Origin: Casimicrobiaceae bacterium
Lineage (GTDB): Bacteria > Pseudomonadota > Gammaproteobacteria > Burkholderiales > Casimicrobiaceae
Assembly: GCA_026646885.1 (NCBI GenBank)
Contig: JAPKHK010000004.1
Coordinates: forward strand, 233,410 to 297,409
Reading direction: 5' to 3'
Length of the DNA: 64,000 bases
Part shown: positions 18,440 through 28,982 of the stretch, piece after piece
How the letters are laid out: every line of letters begins with the position of its first letter
Numbering within the stretch: position 1 is the first letter of the stretch
Program-made: the position numbers and the translations under genes
The notes under the pieces: model-generated
The model's database searches: none
Told to the model about the DNA's origin: nothing
What the model saw: only the letters and a program-made list of their open reading frames with translations

Positions 18440-19257
18440 GGCTTTCCTCGTTGGGGAACAGGTGCGTCGAGCGCCCGCCGTATCTCGGCCAGCCAGTCCC
18501 GGGCGCGGCTTGGCGCCAAACCGGCCGGTGCGGTCTCGACTTCCTGCACCAGCCTGCTGCCAATCACCACCGCGTCGGCATAGGCGGCGACCGCCCGCGC
18601 TGTTTCGCCGTCGCGAATGCCAAACCCCACACCCAATGGCAGGGCGATGTGACGACGAATCTCCGCCAGATGCCTACCCACATCCTCTGGATCGATGTGG
18701 CCAGCGCCGGTCACGCCTTTGAGCGAGACGTAGTAGGCGTAACCACGGGCCAGGCGACCCACGGCGTCCATGCGCGCTGGGGTAGTCGTCGGCGCCAGGA
18801 GATAAATTGGTGCCAGGCCCCGTTCAATTAGCGCCTGCGCGAACTCCGTGCTCTCTTCTGGCGGATAGTCGACCACCAGCACGCCATCCACTCCTGCCTG
18901 TGCTGCGGCCGAGACGAAGGCATCCACCCCCATGGCTTCGACCGGGTTGGCGTAGCCCATCAGAACCACCGGAGTGGTCTGATCGTCTCGCCGAAACGCC
19001 GCGACCGTCGCCAGGACTTGCCGCAGGCTCATGCCTTGCGCCAAGGCAACCTCCGAGGCATGCTGGATCACCGGGCCATCAGCCATTGGATCGGAAAACG
19101 GCACGCCCAGTTCGATGATATCCGCGCCTGCTTCGACGAGCGCAAACATCAGCGGCAAAGTCTGCTCCGCCCGAGGGTGCCCGGCGGTGACGAAGGGAAT
19201 CAGCGCCACCTGTCCGCGGGAGCGGCGCTTTTCAATTGCGTCGGAGATGCGCTTCAT
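18436..19257 (-). CDS. trpA: Tryptophan synthase alpha subunit
   Basis: Converts indole-3-glycerol phosphate to indole, passed to TrpB. The 273 aa have the catalytic Glu in [14 protein letters not shown] and Asp in [14 protein letters not shown] 19257 begins [12 protein letters not shown], 4 bp after trpB; the in-frame extension to 19437 would lie inside trpB. Confidence 0.96.
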   Translation of the reverse strand: MKRISDAIEKRRSRGQVALIPFVTAGHPRAEQTLPLMFALVEAGADIIELGVPFSDPMADGPVIQHASEVALAQGMSLRQVLATVAAFRRDDQTTPVVLMGYANPVEAMGVDAFVSAAAQAGVDGVLVVDYPPEESTEFAQALIERGLAPIYLLAPTTTPARMDAVGRLARGYAYYVSLKGVTGAGHIDPEDVGRHLAEIRRHIALPLGVGFGIRDGETARAVAAYADAVVIGSRLVQEVETAPAGLAPSRARDWLAEIRRALDAPVPQRGKP

Positions 19258-19261
19258 GGCC

Positions 19262-20461
19262 TCAGAGTGGAATTCCGGAAGCGTCGGCGACGGTATGCAT
19301 GTCCTTGTCGCCACGGCCAGAGAGATTGACGAGCAGCCGCTGTTCTGGCGGCAGGCTCGGGGCAAGCATCGCCGCGTAGGCCAGGGCATGGCTAGATTCC
19401 AGCGCGGGAATGATGCCCTCGAGCCGGCAGCAGTCATGAAAGGCCGCTAGTGCCTCCGCATCGGTGATGCTCACGTATTCAGCCCGCCCCGTGTCCTTCA
19501 ACCAGGCGTGCTCGGGACCGACACCGGGGTAATCGAGGCCGGCCGAGATGGAATGAGTTGCGATGATTTGCCCGTTGTCGTCTTGCAGCAAATACGTCCG
19601 ATTCCCGTGCAGTACCCCGGGCTGCCCCATGGACAGCGACGCGGCGTGGCGCCCAGTGCTCAAGCCCTCGCCCGCGGCCTCCACGCCAATTAGACGCACG
19701 CCTTGGTGCTCGATATAGGGGTAGAAGATTCCCATGGCATTGGAGCCGCCGCCCACGCAAGCGATCACCGCGTCCGGCTGGCCTCCGGCGATCTCCGGCA
19801 TTTGGACGAAGCACTCCCGCCCGATCACGGCCTGGAAGTCGCGCACCATCATCGGATAGGGATGCGGTCCAGCGACCGTGCCGATGATGTAGAACGTGGT
19901 CTCGACGTGAGTGACCCAATCGCGCATCGCCTCGTTGAGCGCATCCTTGAGCGTCTTTGAACCCGATTCGACTGGCACCACGCTCGCGCCTAAGAGCTTC
20001 ATCCTATAGACGTTGGCGGCCTGGCGCTTGATGTCGTCCGCGCCCATGTAGACCACGCACTCCATGCCGTAGCGCGCCGCGACCGTGGCCGTGGCTACAC
20101 CATGCTGCCCGGCGCCGGTTTCGGCAATCACCCGCCTCTTGCCCAAGCGCCGCGCCAACAAGGCCTGGCCGATGCAGTTGTTGACCTTGTGCGCGCCGGT
20201 GTGATTGAGGTCTTCGCGCTTCAGATAGATTTGCGCTCCGCCCAGCTTCTTCGACCAGCGCTGCGCATGATAAATCGGACTGGGCCGCCCGACGTAATGC
20301 TTGAGCTCGCGCTCGAACTCCGCGAGGAAGCTCAAATCGCTTCGTGCCGCCTCGTATTGCGAGCGCAACTCGTCCAGTGCCGCTAGCAGCGTTTCGGCGA
20401 CGAACACCCCCCCAAAACGGCCAAAATGACCGCGGGCGTCCGGCAAATCATACTTCGCCAT
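19262..20461 (-). CDS. trpB: Tryptophan synthase beta subunit
   Basis: PLP enzyme joining indole and serine to form tryptophan. The 399 aa carry the PLP lysine in [13 protein letters not shown] and the glycine loop [10 protein letters not shown]. The start [11 protein letters not shown] at 20461 overlaps the trpF end by 14 bp; the eight-residue upstream extension lies entirely within trpF and looks spurious. Confidence 0.97.
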   Translation of the reverse strand: MAKYDLPDARGHFGRFGGVFVAETLLAALDELRSQYEAARSDLSFLAEFERELKHYVGRPSPIYHAQRWSKKLGGAQIYLKREDLNHTGAHKVNNCIGQALLARRLGKRRVIAETGAGQHGVATATVAARYGMECVVYMGADDIKRQAANVYRMKLLGASVVPVESGSKTLKDALNEAMRDWVTHVETTFYIIGTVAGPHPYPMMVRDFQAVIGRECFVQMPEIAGGQPDAVIACVGGGSNAMGIFYPYIEHQGVRLIGVEAAGEGLSTGRHAASLSMGQPGVLHGNRTYLLQDDNGQIIATHSISAGLDYPGVGPEHAWLKDTGRAEYVSITDAEALAAFHDCCRLEGIIPALESSHALAYAAMLAPSLPPEQRLLVNLSGRGDKDMHTVADASGIPL

Positions 20462-21080
20462 CACGCACACCCTGCACGAAAGCACGAATCAGTGCCGCGT
20501 CCTTGCGGCCTTTGGCGGCCTCGACCCCGCTGGAAACATCCACCGCCCAGGGTTTCACACGGCGCACTGCGGTGGCCACATTCTCGGGTCGCAACCCGCC
20601 GGACAGTACCAGGGGCATTGGCAGTGCAGAAGGAATCAAGGACCAATCGAAAACCTCTCCAGTTCCGCCCGGGGAATCCGCCCGAAACGCGTCGAGCAGC
20701 AGGCCGCGGGCGCGGCGGAAGCGGGAGGCGTATTGTAGCAAATCGAACCCGGGCCGAACGCGCAGCGCCTTGATAAATGGTCTGTCGAAGCTTTCGCAGT
20801 ATTCCGGCGCTTCGTCACCGTGGAATTGCAGCAGATCGACCGGGACTTCGGCGAGCACGCTGCGCACATATGCCGGAGCAGCATCGACGAAGAGGGCAAC
20901 GGCCGAGACAAAAGGAGGCAGAGTCTGGACGATCAACCGCGCCGCGGCGGGCTCGACTTGGCGACTACTGCCGGGGTAGAACACCAGTCCGATCGCATCG
21001 ACGCCGGCCGCAGCGCAAGTCCGCGCGTCCGCGGCATTAGTGATGCCGCAGATCTTGATCCGCGTTCTCGGCATGATCAT
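20448..21080 (-). CDS. trpF: Phosphoribosylanthranilate isomerase
   Basis: Amadori isomerisation step of tryptophan synthesis. The 210-residue TIM barrel has the catalytic Cys in RIKICGITN, Asp in [12 protein letters not shown] and the phosphate loop [11 protein letters not shown]. The ATG at 21080 overlaps the truA stop as ATGA, supporting this start over the second Met at 21074. Confidence 0.95.
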   Translation of the reverse strand: MIMPRTRIKICGITNAADARTCAAAGVDAIGLVFYPGSSRQVEPAAARLIVQTLPPFVSAVALFVDAAPAYVRSVLAEVPVDLLQFHGDEAPEYCESFDRPFIKALRVRPGFDLLQYASRFRRARGLLLDAFRADSPGGTGEVFDWSLIPSALPMPLVLSGGLRPENVATAVRRVKPWAVDVSSGVEAAKGRKDAALIRAFVQGVRDGEV

Positions 21081-21886
21081 GGCCCCACTGGCGGATGAGG
21101 CGAAAGCACCGGCCAGGATCGCCGTGTCTCCGGCAAGCCGAAACCAGGATCGTAATCACCGCCAAGCAAATACAACCCATCGGCGGCGAAGGTCGGTGCA
21201 GCGAGTTTTCGATTACGCGACGCGAGCAGCTCACCCAACCACTCTGGCTCATGCCGACCATTGCCAACATACACTAGCGAGCCAACGATGTTGCGGACCA
21301 TGTGGTGGAGAAAGGCATCCGCGGACAGCTCAAAAAAGAAACATCCGCCCACCGCAGAGATCTCCAGTTGCGTGAGCTCGCGCACCGCAGTCCGTGCCTG
21401 GCATTGGGCAGCGCGAAACGCGCTGAAGTCATGCCGTCCGATGAGCCACCGCGCCGCATTTCTCATGGCCGCGAGATTAAGAGGCCGGTGATACCAGCCG
21501 ACCCGGCCAGCATCCAGTCCCGGACGGACCGAAGAGTTTTGCAGCACGTAAACATATTGCCGCGCTCGCGCGCTCGTTCGCGCGTGGAAATCGATGTTGA
21601 CCGGCACGCCCCAACGCACCGCTACGTTGCCCGGCAGTGCTGCATTGACGCCTCTGACCCAAGCGCTTTCAGGGCGATTGGTGGTGGTATCGAAATGCAC
21701 CACCTGCAACCGCGCATGCACACCTGCGTCGGTCCGCCCCAAAGGATGGGTCCTTATGGCTTCACCGGCAACTTTCGCGATGGCTCTCTCCAGTGCGTCT
21801 TGAACGCCATGTCCGCTGGGCTGCGACTGCCAGCCACAAAAACCCCTCCCATCGTACTCGAGACCAAGAGCCCAGCGCCGCTTCAC
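21077..21886 (-). CDS. truA: tRNA pseudouridine(38-40) synthase
   Basis: Makes pseudouridine 38-40 in the tRNA anticodon arm. The 269 aa contain the catalytic Asp in GRTDAGVHA (about residue 53) and the family start LGLEYDGRGFCGWQ. It is translationally coupled to trpF downstream (ATGA); the fimV-truA-trpF order is conserved in related bacteria. Confidence 0.95.
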   Translation of the reverse strand: MKRRWALGLEYDGRGFCGWQSQPSGHGVQDALERAIAKVAGEAIRTHPLGRTDAGVHARLQVVHFDTTTNRPESAWVRGVNAALPGNVAVRWGVPVNIDFHARTSARARQYVYVLQNSSVRPGLDAGRVGWYHRPLNLAAMRNAARWLIGRHDFSAFRAAQCQARTAVRELTQLEISAVGGCFFFELSADAFLHHMVRNIVGSLVYVGNGRHEPEWLGELLASRNRKLAAPTFAADGLYLLGGDYDPGFGLPETRRSWPVLSPHPPVGP

Positions 21887-21904
21887 CCCATGTTCCCCAA
21901 GTAT

Positions 21905-22537
21905 TCAGCGCAGTTCGGAAAGCCAGCATCCGAATCCAAACAGGATCAGCAGCGCCACCGAGCAAAGTCGCTCGGACATTCTCATTGGCGCGGCAATTCC
22001 TAGCGCCAACAGTGGCGCGGGGGCGCTGGCGGCAGCGGGGCCCGCGCGCAACAGTGCCCAGTGGTCTTGCCCGCGCATCGACTCCAGAGCTTCCAGCGTG
22101 AGGGCGAGGCGCACGGCAAATCGTCGGCCGGGGCGACCCAAAAACCGCAGCAAGCCGTACAGGCCAGCGGTGCGCTGAGGCAATGGCAACGCTCCCGGCA
22201 AAGCGCAGTAGAGCGCGATGACGGCGAGTACGCGAGCCGTCTGTGTCAGGCCGAGTTCCAGCCCTTCGCGGCTGGGAAAATACACTGACAGCCCCTCCGC
22301 CAACGCCTGACCAGGAACCGGCCAGGCCATCAGAAACAGCGTGGCCAGAAGCAACCACTTGAGCCGCCAACACTGGGAAAGCACGCGCAGTAGCACTGGG
22401 CCAAGCGCGTGCAGCATCACCCCGTAGGCGAGGCAGCCGCCCACCACCACCAGCGCTCCCACAGGCGCAAAGGCGGCGGCGGCAATCGCGCCGACCAGAA
22501 AGGCCAGCAAGACGGGCATGGGGTGCTTGGATGTCAT
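21905..22537 (-). CDS. Small membrane protein, CbiQ/EcfT-like
   Basis: A 210-residue integral membrane protein with several hydrophobic spans (about residues 5-35, 40-75 and the C-terminus). The Arg-containing cytoplasmic stretch LALTLEALESMRGQ is loosely like the coupling region of EcfT/CbiQ transmembrane components of vitamin and metal importers. No ATPase or S-component is nearby, so function is open. ATG 22537 is chosen because the in-frame extension to 22630 would run through the fimV terminator. It sits between fimV and truA. Confidence 0.7.
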   Translation of the reverse strand: MTSKHPMPVLLAFLVGAIAAAAFAPVGALVVVGGCLAYGVMLHALGPVLLRVLSQCWRLKWLLLATLFLMAWPVPGQALAEGLSVYFPSREGLELGLTQTARVLAVIALYCALPGALPLPQRTAGLYGLLRFLGRPGRRFAVRLALTLEALESMRGQDHWALLRAGPAAASAPAPLLALGIAAPMRMSERLCSVALLILFGFGCWLSELR

Positions 22538-22580
22538 GAGCGAGGGGCCGATGATACCGCTTACGCCAAAACCCTGGGAC

Positions 22581-22614
22581 AAAAAAATGCCGGCGGGGGA
22601 GACCGCCCGCCGGC
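22581..22614 (-). terminator. Intrinsic terminator after fimV
   Basis: The minus strand reads GCCGGCGGG-N8-CCCGCCGGC followed by ATTTTTTT: a 9-bp GC stem with a T tract, 19 bp past the fimV stop. Confidence 0.9.
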
Positions 22615-22632
22615 CGGTGAGACAGTCCACTC

Positions 22633-25398
22633 TCAGTGCAGGCGATCGAGCATGGCCTGGGCCTCCTTCTTCTGCCCTTCGTCTCCTTCATGCAGCACTT
22701 CACGCAAGATCTCGCGTGCTCCCTCGATATCACCCATTTCCTGATAGGCCTTGGCCAAGTCGAGCTTGGTAGCGGCGTCATGCCACTGACCGTCGAGCAC
22801 CGAGGGAGTGGGATCTTCAAAAGGAATGCGATCTGGGTCGAAACTCAGGTCGAGCTTGTCGAGGTCGAGTCCGGCCGTGGTCTGCGCCGCGATTGCAGGT
22901 GCCGCAACGCGAGGTGCCGGGGCGGGTGTCGCAGGCTTGGGCGTCCGCGCCGGCGCTGGCGCCGGCTGAGCCGCGGCCATCGCCAGTTCGGGCTCGGGTA
23001 TTCGGATCTCCGGGAGCTCCGCTTTGGCCGGTGCGGGCGACACGGCGGGTGTCGGCTTGAAGCTAGGCTCCTCCCAGTCGAGATCGTCGAGCTTCACGGT
23101 ATCGTCTAGGCTCGGACGCGCTGGAGTAGGCGATGGTTGCGTCGGCGGGGGCTGCGTCGGCGCGACCGTACGAGGAGCAAGGTCGTCAAGGCTGAAATCC
23201 AACGCTTCGAATTCCTTGATCGGCGCTGGCTGGCCCACAGCCGTCGGCACCTCTTCTTCCGCCAGCGCGGGCGGTACCGAGAAAGTCTGGGTACGGTCCG
23301 GCGCGAACTTCAGCTCCGGTATCACTAGCTCGGGCGTCGGCTGAGCGGGTACCAGGGTGTCCGCGTCGTCGGGCACCGTCGCGGAGGCCGCGGCGGCCAT
23401 CGTTACCGTACCCTCGGGCGCGGCGTAGAGCGCGTTCTTGGGATCGAGCTGGCGTCCTAGCGCGGCCGCCTTCTCCCAGGCCTCGCCCTGCCCCTTGCAC
23501 ACGCCATAGAACTCCTGGGCCAGGGTCTCGAAGGCCGCGACCTTGTTGTGTTGCGCCTGGATTTCGAGGAGTTTGAGATATACCTCTTGGCGGTTTGGAT
23601 CCTTTTGCAGGGCATCGCGCAGGATCTCTTCGGCCTGCGCATCCCGACCGTAGGCGAGATAGACCTCGGCTTCGGCTATTGGATCGACCTCGTCCGTATC
23701 GATATTGCCTAGACCTTGCCGGCTGAAACCCGTCGTCAGCGAGTTATCCCCGGTGTTTACGACGCCACCACCGGTGTTGCCAAAAACGGTATTTGTCTTG
23801 ATCTCGGTACCGGTGAGTATGCTGTCCTCGTAGCTTGCCGCAGGCCTGCGCCGCCGTGCCGCCAACACCGCCCAAAGGCCACCGAGGAGCACGATCGCGG
23901 CGCCACCGCCCAGCACCATCATCGGGTCGGCGAAGAGTTCTTCGTACCAGGCGGGTTCCTCGGGTTGCGCGGGCGCTGCCTTGGCCACCTCGGCGGCAGC
24001 ATCCTTGGCTGGTTCGACCGGCTTGGGCGGCTCGGCGGGCTTCGACGCTTCGGCCGCCTTGGGTGATTCCGCTGGCGGGGCCTCAGTTTTCGGCGGCTCC
24101 GGGGGCGGACTCGCTGTTTTCGTCGCCTCTTCCGGTTTCGGCGCCTCAGCGGCTTTGGGTGCCTCGAGCGCGGGGGTTACCGGCGCCACCGTAACGGCTG
24201 CCGGTGCCGCAGCCACTGCTGGTGCCGGCAAAGGCGAAGCTTTGGCGGCCTGCGCAACCTTCTGCAGCTCCGCCAATTCCCGGTTCTTGAGCTCGATGAG
24301 CCGCTGCAAGTCCTTGACCGTCTTTTCGAGGTCGGTCACTCGCGTATTGGCCTCCTTGAGTGCGCGCTCGCTGGCAGCGCTGTCTTCGGCAATCGCCGCC
24401 GCAGCTGCTTTGCCTTTGCCCGTCCGGCCGCCGCCCGCGCCTTCCGCGCGGGAGACCTTGAGCTGGTCACCGCCAGGCGCGGCTTGCGCAGTGTCCTCGA
24501 CGGCTGTGGTGATCCGGCCGGTCGCGGCGCCCGCACCGGCTTCGCTCTGCGATGGAACCGGCGCTCCAGCAAGACGATCACGGTAGCTGCGCCAATCCGC
24601 CGCTTGAATACGCACCAGCTTGGCGGCCTCGCCGCTCGCCACCGCGGCAACCTGATCCGCGCTCGGAACGGTGAGCGTCTGGCCGACACGCAACCGGTTC
24701 ATGTTCTTGCCATCAAATGCCGTCTGATTGCTTTGAAACAGCGCAACCAACATCTGCTCCAAGGTGATCCCTTCGGCTTTGACCTGGCGCGCGATCTTTC
24801 CCAGAGTGTCGCCTCTTTTGGTCGGGCCGTATTGATTGCCGCTTTCGGCCTCGGCTTCGGGCTTACCGGCGATAGCCGCCGGCGCCGCAGCCGGCGCGGT
24901 AGTCGCCTCGGCGGCGGGGGCCGGTTCGACAGTCACGCCGCGCGGCGCCCCAGCCGGCGCCGCGACAGGAACGGGGGGCGCCACCGGAGCAGGTGTGTAA
25001 CCAGGAGGGTCGAGGAGGAAGGTGAATTCCCGCATCAGCCGGCCGGCTGCCCAGTTCACTTCGAGCAGGAGATCGATATAGGGTTCGTTGATCGGTTGCG
25101 CGCTAGACAGCTTGAAGAGCGTCTTGCCGTCCTTGCTACGATCCAGCGCGACCTTGATGCGAGAGAGCGCAGCCTGATACTCCAAGCCATTCTGCCGATA
25201 GGCCGAAGGCTCGGCGATCTTTGCCGTCAGGCTCTCCAGTTCATCCTTGGTCACGGATAGGACTTCGATCTCCGCCACTAGCGGCTGCCCCAGCCCGGAA
25301 CTGACGACCAGCTTGCCCAACGCCACCGCCAGAGCGGGGACTGGAAGCGCAAGCACTCCTGCCAACAGACAGTACGAAATTAGCGGTTTGAGCCTCAT
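22633..25398 (-). CDS. fimV: FimV-like pilus assembly / polar hub protein
   Basis: A 921-residue protein linking peptidoglycan to the inner membrane; FimV homologues organise type IV pili and polar complexes. In order: a signal peptide; the FimV N-terminal domain (about 25-130); a LysM peptidoglycan-binding module (about 190-247, GDTLGKIARQ to VGQTLTVP); an Ala-rich segment and coiled coil (about 335-385); a Pro/Ala/Glu/Lys-rich spacer; one transmembrane span (about 490-512); an acidic cytoplasmic region with a TPR (AEVYLAYGRDAQAEEILRDA); and the C-terminal FimV TPR-like motif. AGGGGAAGG precedes the ATG. Repetitive Ala/Pro regions are normal in this family. Confidence 0.93.
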   Translation of the reverse strand: MRLKPLISYCLLAGVLALPVPALAVALGKLVVSSGLGQPLVAEIEVLSVTKDELESLTAKIAEPSAYRQNGLEYQAALSRIKVALDRSKDGKTLFKLSSAQPINEPYIDLLLEVNWAAGRLMREFTFLLDPPGYTPAPVAPPVPVAAPAGAPRGVTVEPAPAAEATTAPAAAPAAIAGKPEAEAESGNQYGPTKRGDTLGKIARQVKAEGITLEQMLVALFQSNQTAFDGKNMNRLRVGQTLTVPSADQVAAVASGEAAKLVRIQAADWRSYRDRLAGAPVPSQSEAGAGAATGRITTAVEDTAQAAPGGDQLKVSRAEGAGGGRTGKGKAAAAAIAEDSAASERALKEANTRVTDLEKTVKDLQRLIELKNRELAELQKVAQAAKASPLPAPAVAAAPAAVTVAPVTPALEAPKAAEAPKPEEATKTASPPPEPPKTEAPPAESPKAAEASKPAEPPKPVEPAKDAAAEVAKAAPAQPEEPAWYEELFADPMMVLGGGAAIVLLGGLWAVLAARRRRPAASYEDSILTGTEIKTNTVFGNTGGGVVNTGDNSLTTGFSRQGLGNIDTDEVDPIAEAEVYLAYGRDAQAEEILRDALQKDPNRQEVYLKLLEIQAQHNKVAAFETLAQEFYGVCKGQGEAWEKAAALGRQLDPKNALYAAPEGTVTMAAAASATVPDDADTLVPAQPTPELVIPELKFAPDRTQTFSVPPALAEEEVPTAVGQPAPIKEFEALDFSLDDLAPRTVAPTQPPPTQPSPTPARPSLDDTVKLDDLDWEEPSFKPTPAVSPAPAKAELPEIRIPEPELAMAAAQPAPAPARTPKPATPAPAPRVAAPAIAAQTTAGLDLDKLDLSFDPDRIPFEDPTPSVLDGQWHDAATKLDLAKAYQEMGDIEGAREILREVLHEGDEGQKKEAQAMLDRLH

Positions 25399-25830
25399 GC
25401 CTTCCCCTGGAGTTCTCTCCTATGAAGCTAAATTAACATCATGGAGTTAGGCTTGCAAGCTAATCCACGTTATTAGAAAACGAATTTACGACTTTCCGGG
25501 CGAGATCGATGGGCGCGGCAGCGAATTGCCTCAGAAGCGAAAATTCCCCTCAAGAAGCCTCGCAACCACGATGGATCGCGTTGGTTGCATCTCAATAACC
25601 CAAGATATAGTGGCCTACCTGCGGGTTGCTAGACCCCGATCCACGGCTCGGCTTTCGCCCAACAGGAACCATGGCCGCTTTCTCGTCGTGGCCATGAGTG
25701 TTGCAAACTTGCCCCAGCACCAGCGGTCTCGGCCAGGCTCGGACCTCGGTGGCAGGTCATCTGTGGTTGGCGGGTGGGAACGCGTTGGCGACGCGGACGC
25801 CTCTGGGAAGGCAATTTCATGCCAATGTCG
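25399..25830. other. Intergenic region fimV-asd, no gene recognised
   Basis: 432 bp between the fimV start and the asd stop. The first 100 bp are AT-richer than the surroundings and should hold the fimV promoter and leader (ribosome site AGGGGAAGG near 25401-25409); I cannot fix a -35/-10 pair with confidence. The rest shows no convincing reading frame with a ribosome site, no clear T-tailed hairpin and no tRNA. Confidence 0.5.
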
Positions 25831-26943
25831 TCATCGCTCCAGAAGAATCCGCAGCATCCGGCGTAAGGGCTCTGCGGCACCCCAAAGCAACTGGTCGCCG
25901 ACAGTGAAGGCACCGAGATACTCATCACCCATGGCGAGTTTGCGCAGCCGTCCCACTGGAACATCAAGGTTGCCAGTTACCGCCGCTGGTGTAAGCGCCT
26001 TGATGGTGGCATCACGCCGATTGGGGATCACGCGGACCCAATCGTTGGCCTGTGCGATGATGGCTTCGAGGTCGGCAAGGGGGACGGCCTTCTTCAGCTT
26101 GATGGTCAGCGCCTGGCTGTGGCAGCGCATCGCCCCGATCCGCACGCACAGTCCGTCGATGGCGATGGGCTTGGCGGTGCGGCCAAGAATCTTGTTGCCT
26201 TCCGCTCCACCTTTCCACTCCTCGCGACTCATGCCGTTACCCAGATCTTTGTCGATCCAGGGGATCAGGCTGCCAGCCAGCGGCACGCCGAACTGCGCTG
26301 TCGGAAAGGCCTCGTCACGCAGTATTCCGGCCACTTCGCGGTCGATCTCAAGTATCGCCGAAGCCGGGTCTTCCAGGAACGGCTTGGCGACGCGATGCGC
26401 TTCCCCCATCTGTTGCAACAACTCGCGCATGTTCTGCGCCCCCGCCCCAGAGGCTGCCTGATACGTCATGGCGGTGACCCACTCCACCAGATCGTGGGCG
26501 AAGAGCCCGCCAAGGGCCATGAGCATGAGGCTCACGGTGCAATTGCCGCCGATGTAATCCTTGATGCCGCGGCCCAACGCCTCGTCGATCACGCTGCGAT
26601 TGACCGGGTCGAGGACGATCACTGCGTCGTCCTTCATGCGCAAGGTGGAGGCGGCGTCGATCCAGTAGCCACGCCATCCGGCGGCGCGCAGTTGCGGATA
26701 GATCGAACTCGTGTAATCGCCGCCCTGGCAAGAAATGATGACGTCGGTTTGCTGCAAGGCGGCGACATCGTTCGCGTCTCCCAGAGGCGCGATGTCCTTG
26801 CCGATCGCCGGCCCCTTGCCTCCCACTTGCGACGTCGTAAAAAAAATCGGCTCCACCGAGTCGAAATCGCGCTCTTCCTGCATGCGCTGCATCAGGACCG
26901 AACCAACCATGCCCCGCCAACCTACGAAACCCACTCGCATCAT
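25831..26943 (-). CDS. asd: Aspartate-semialdehyde dehydrogenase
   Basis: Reduces aspartyl phosphate to aspartate semialdehyde, the branch point for lysine/diaminopimelate, threonine and methionine. The 370 aa match the beta/gammaproteobacterial long form: N-terminal [16 protein letters not shown] nucleotide-binding motif and active-site Cys in [15 protein letters not shown] (about residue 135). It lies after leuB in the leu-asd-fimV order. Confidence 0.96.
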   Translation of the reverse strand: MMRVGFVGWRGMVGSVLMQRMQEERDFDSVEPIFFTTSQVGGKGPAIGKDIAPLGDANDVAALQQTDVIISCQGGDYTSSIYPQLRAAGWRGYWIDAASTLRMKDDAVIVLDPVNRSVIDEALGRGIKDYIGGNCTVSLMLMALGGLFAHDLVEWVTAMTYQAASGAGAQNMRELLQQMGEAHRVAKPFLEDPASAILEIDREVAGILRDEAFPTAQFGVPLAGSLIPWIDKDLGNGMSREEWKGGAEGNKILGRTAKPIAIDGLCVRIGAMRCHSQALTIKLKKAVPLADLEAIIAQANDWVRVIPNRRDATIKALTPAAVTGNLDVPVGRLRKLAMGDEYLGAFTVGDQLLWGAAEPLRRMLRILLER

Positions 26944-27026
26944 TTCTTCACCCGTGTCACCAATCGCCTCCCTATCGCGGGGAACCGCCCTCGCCCGTGT
27001 TCTTTGCTCGCCGTATCGCTTTTAGT

Positions 27027-28097
27027 CTAGACACTCAGGGCGGCAAGCACCGCATCGCCCATCGCCACAGTGCCCAGCACCGGCTCGCCGGCAAGAGCGA
27101 TATCCGCCGTGCGGTGCCCGCCCGCCAGCGCCTTGCGCACCGCGCCTTCGATGCGCGTCGCCAAGTCCTCCCGAGCGAAGCTGTAGCGAAACAGCATGGC
27201 CAGCGACAGCATCGTGGCCAGAGGGTTCGCTTGGTCCCGTCCAGCGATGTCGGGCGCCGACCCGTGGCAAGGCTCGTACAGTCCCTTGTTGTTCGCATCG
27301 AGCGAAGCCGAGGGCAGCATGCCGATCGAACCGGCGAGCATCGAGGCCTCATCGGAAAGAATGTCGCCAAACAGGTTTCCAGTCACGATTACATCGAACT
27401 GCTTGGGATTGCGTACGAGCTGCATCGCTGCATTGTCCACGTACATGTGCGAGAGCGCGATCTCGGGGAAATTCTTGCCCTCGTCAGTGACCACTTCTCG
27501 CCAAAACTGGCTGGTCTCCAGCACATTGGCCTTGTCCACGGAACAGAGGCGTCCCTGCCGCTTGCGCGCCGCCTCGAAGCCCACGCGCGCGATGCGGCGG
27601 ATTTCGGACTCCGCGTAGTGCATGGTGTCGAAACCCTCATGCTCGCCCGCAGCATTTCGCCGTCGGCCGCGCGGCTGGCCAAAGTAAATGTCCCCGGTGA
27701 GTTCGCGCACGATCAAGATATCGAGACCCGACACCACGTCGGGCTTGAGCGAGGAAGCTGCCACGAGTTCCGGATAGAGGATGGCCGGGCGCAGATTGGC
27801 GAACAAACCCAGCGCCTTGCGAATGCCCAGAATGCCTTGCTCAGGGCGAACCTCGCGGGGCAGGCGATCGTACCGCGGCCCGCCCACCGCACCCAGCAGG
27901 ATGGCCTCAGCGTTGCGCGCAAGCCGCTGCGTCGATTCCGGAAAGGGATGCCCCTCGGCATCGTAGGCGGCACCCCCGAGGTGACCGCAATCGAGTTCGA
28001 TCTTCTCGCCCTCGGCGCGAAAGAACTCCAGCACGCGTACCGCCTGGGTGACTATTTCGGGCCCGATGCCGTCACCGGGAAGTATGGCGATCTTCAT
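27027..28097 (-). CDS. leuB: 3-isopropylmalate dehydrogenase
   Basis: Oxidative decarboxylation of 3-isopropylmalate in leucine synthesis. The 356 aa show the substrate loop [32 protein letters not shown] and the NAD-binding [15 protein letters not shown]. It begins 2 bp after the leuD stop. Confidence 0.96.
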   Translation of the reverse strand: MKIAILPGDGIGPEIVTQAVRVLEFFRAEGEKIELDCGHLGGAAYDAEGHPFPESTQRLARNAEAILLGAVGGPRYDRLPREVRPEQGILGIRKALGLFANLRPAILYPELVAASSLKPDVVSGLDILIVRELTGDIYFGQPRGRRRNAAGEHEGFDTMHYAESEIRRIARVGFEAARKRQGRLCSVDKANVLETSQFWREVVTDEGKNFPEIALSHMYVDNAAMQLVRNPKQFDVIVTGNLFGDILSDEASMLAGSIGMLPSASLDANNKGLYEPCHGSAPDIAGRDQANPLATMLSLAMLFRYSFAREDLATRIEGAVRKALAGGHRTADIALAGEPVLGTVAMGDAVLAALSV

Positions 28098-28099
28098 CT

Positions 28100-28735
28100 T
28101 CAGTAGAGCCAGGGTTGTTCCGCATGGCGCCGCTCCTCGAAGGCGTGGATTGCGTCGGCATGTTGCAAAGTCAGCCCGATGTCATCCAGTCCGTTGATGA
28201 GACAGCGCTTGCGGAAAGGGTCGATGGCAAACCCCATTCGCTCGCCGCCAGGCAAGACGATTTCTTGGCCAGGAAGATCGATGAGCAGGTTGAATCCGGG
28301 TTGCGCAAGGGTTTGCTGGAAGAGCCTATCGACGAGGCCGGCTTCCAGAACGATTGGCAGGAGTCCGTTTTTGTAGCAGTTGTTGAAAAAAATATCGGCA
28401 TAGGAGGGCGCGATCACGGCACGGAATCCGAAGTCTGCGAGCGCCCAGGGCGCGTGCTCGCGGCTCGATCCGCAGCCGAAGTTTTCCCGTGCGAGCAAAA
28501 TGCTCGCCCCTTGGTAGCGCTCTTGGTTGAGCACGAAACTGGGGTTGCGCGGACGCCGCGAGTTATCCATGCCCGGTTCGCCGTGGTCCAGGTAGCGCCA
28601 CTCGTCAAAGAGGTTCGGGCCGAAGCCCGAACGCTTGATCGACTTCAAGAACTGCTTAGGAATGATCGCGTCGGTGTCCACATTGGACCGATCGAGCGGA
28701 GCGACCAAACCTCGGTGTTGCGTAAACGGCTGCAT
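28100..28735 (-). CDS. leuD: 3-isopropylmalate dehydratase small subunit
   Basis: Small subunit that pairs with LeuC to isomerise isopropylmalate. The 211 aa carry the family start [26 protein letters not shown] and the substrate loop [20 protein letters not shown]. An entericidin-like lipoprotein gene lies between it and leuC. Confidence 0.96.
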   Translation of the reverse strand: MQPFTQHRGLVAPLDRSNVDTDAIIPKQFLKSIKRSGFGPNLFDEWRYLDHGEPGMDNSRRPRNPSFVLNQERYQGASILLARENFGCGSSREHAPWALADFGFRAVIAPSYADIFFNNCYKNGLLPIVLEAGLVDRLFQQTLAQPGFNLLIDLPGQEIVLPGGERMGFAIDPFRKRCLINGLDDIGLTLQHADAIHAFEERRHAEQPWLY

Positions 28736-28806
28736 GGCGAGCTTTCATCCGCCCCGCTTGGCGCAGGGTTCTGGCGGGGGACAAGATTTGCCCCCATCAA
28801 CAACGA

Positions 28807-28968
28807 TCATTGCGTCTTTTCGTCCTTGTCTTTGGACTTCTTGGTTGCGGCATCCTGGATTTTCGTGCCGACTTTTTCGACATCCTTGCCCACGCCCGCC
28901 ACGGTGTTGCATCCAGCGAGGGCCAGACCAAACAGCGCCAGCAAAGCGGCACATCCAATGCGTTTCAT
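28807..28968 (-). CDS. Entericidin-like small lipoprotein
   Basis: A 53-residue lipoprotein, below many gene-caller cut-offs. ATG 28968 follows a strong GGAGGA ribosome site. The signal peptide MKRIGCAALLALFGLALAGC has a lipobox with Cys20, followed by NTVAGVGKDVEKVGTKIQDA, typical of the entericidin EcnA/EcnB family, and a Lys/Asp-rich tail. Entericidins are small membrane lipoproteins tied to cell-lysis toxin/antidote activity in enterics. Here it lies alone within the leuC-leuD operon, so a partner is missing and the role is uncertain. Confidence 0.85.
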   Translation of the reverse strand: MKRIGCAALLALFGLALAGCNTVAGVGKDVEKVGTKIQDAATKKSKDKDEKTQ

Positions 28969-28982
28969 TTCCCGTCCTCCTT

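Noticed and set aside
25526..26461. 311-aa plus-strand frame starting in the fimV-asd gap
   Set aside because: It runs antisense through asd, has Ser/Arg-rich shadow composition and no ribosome site.
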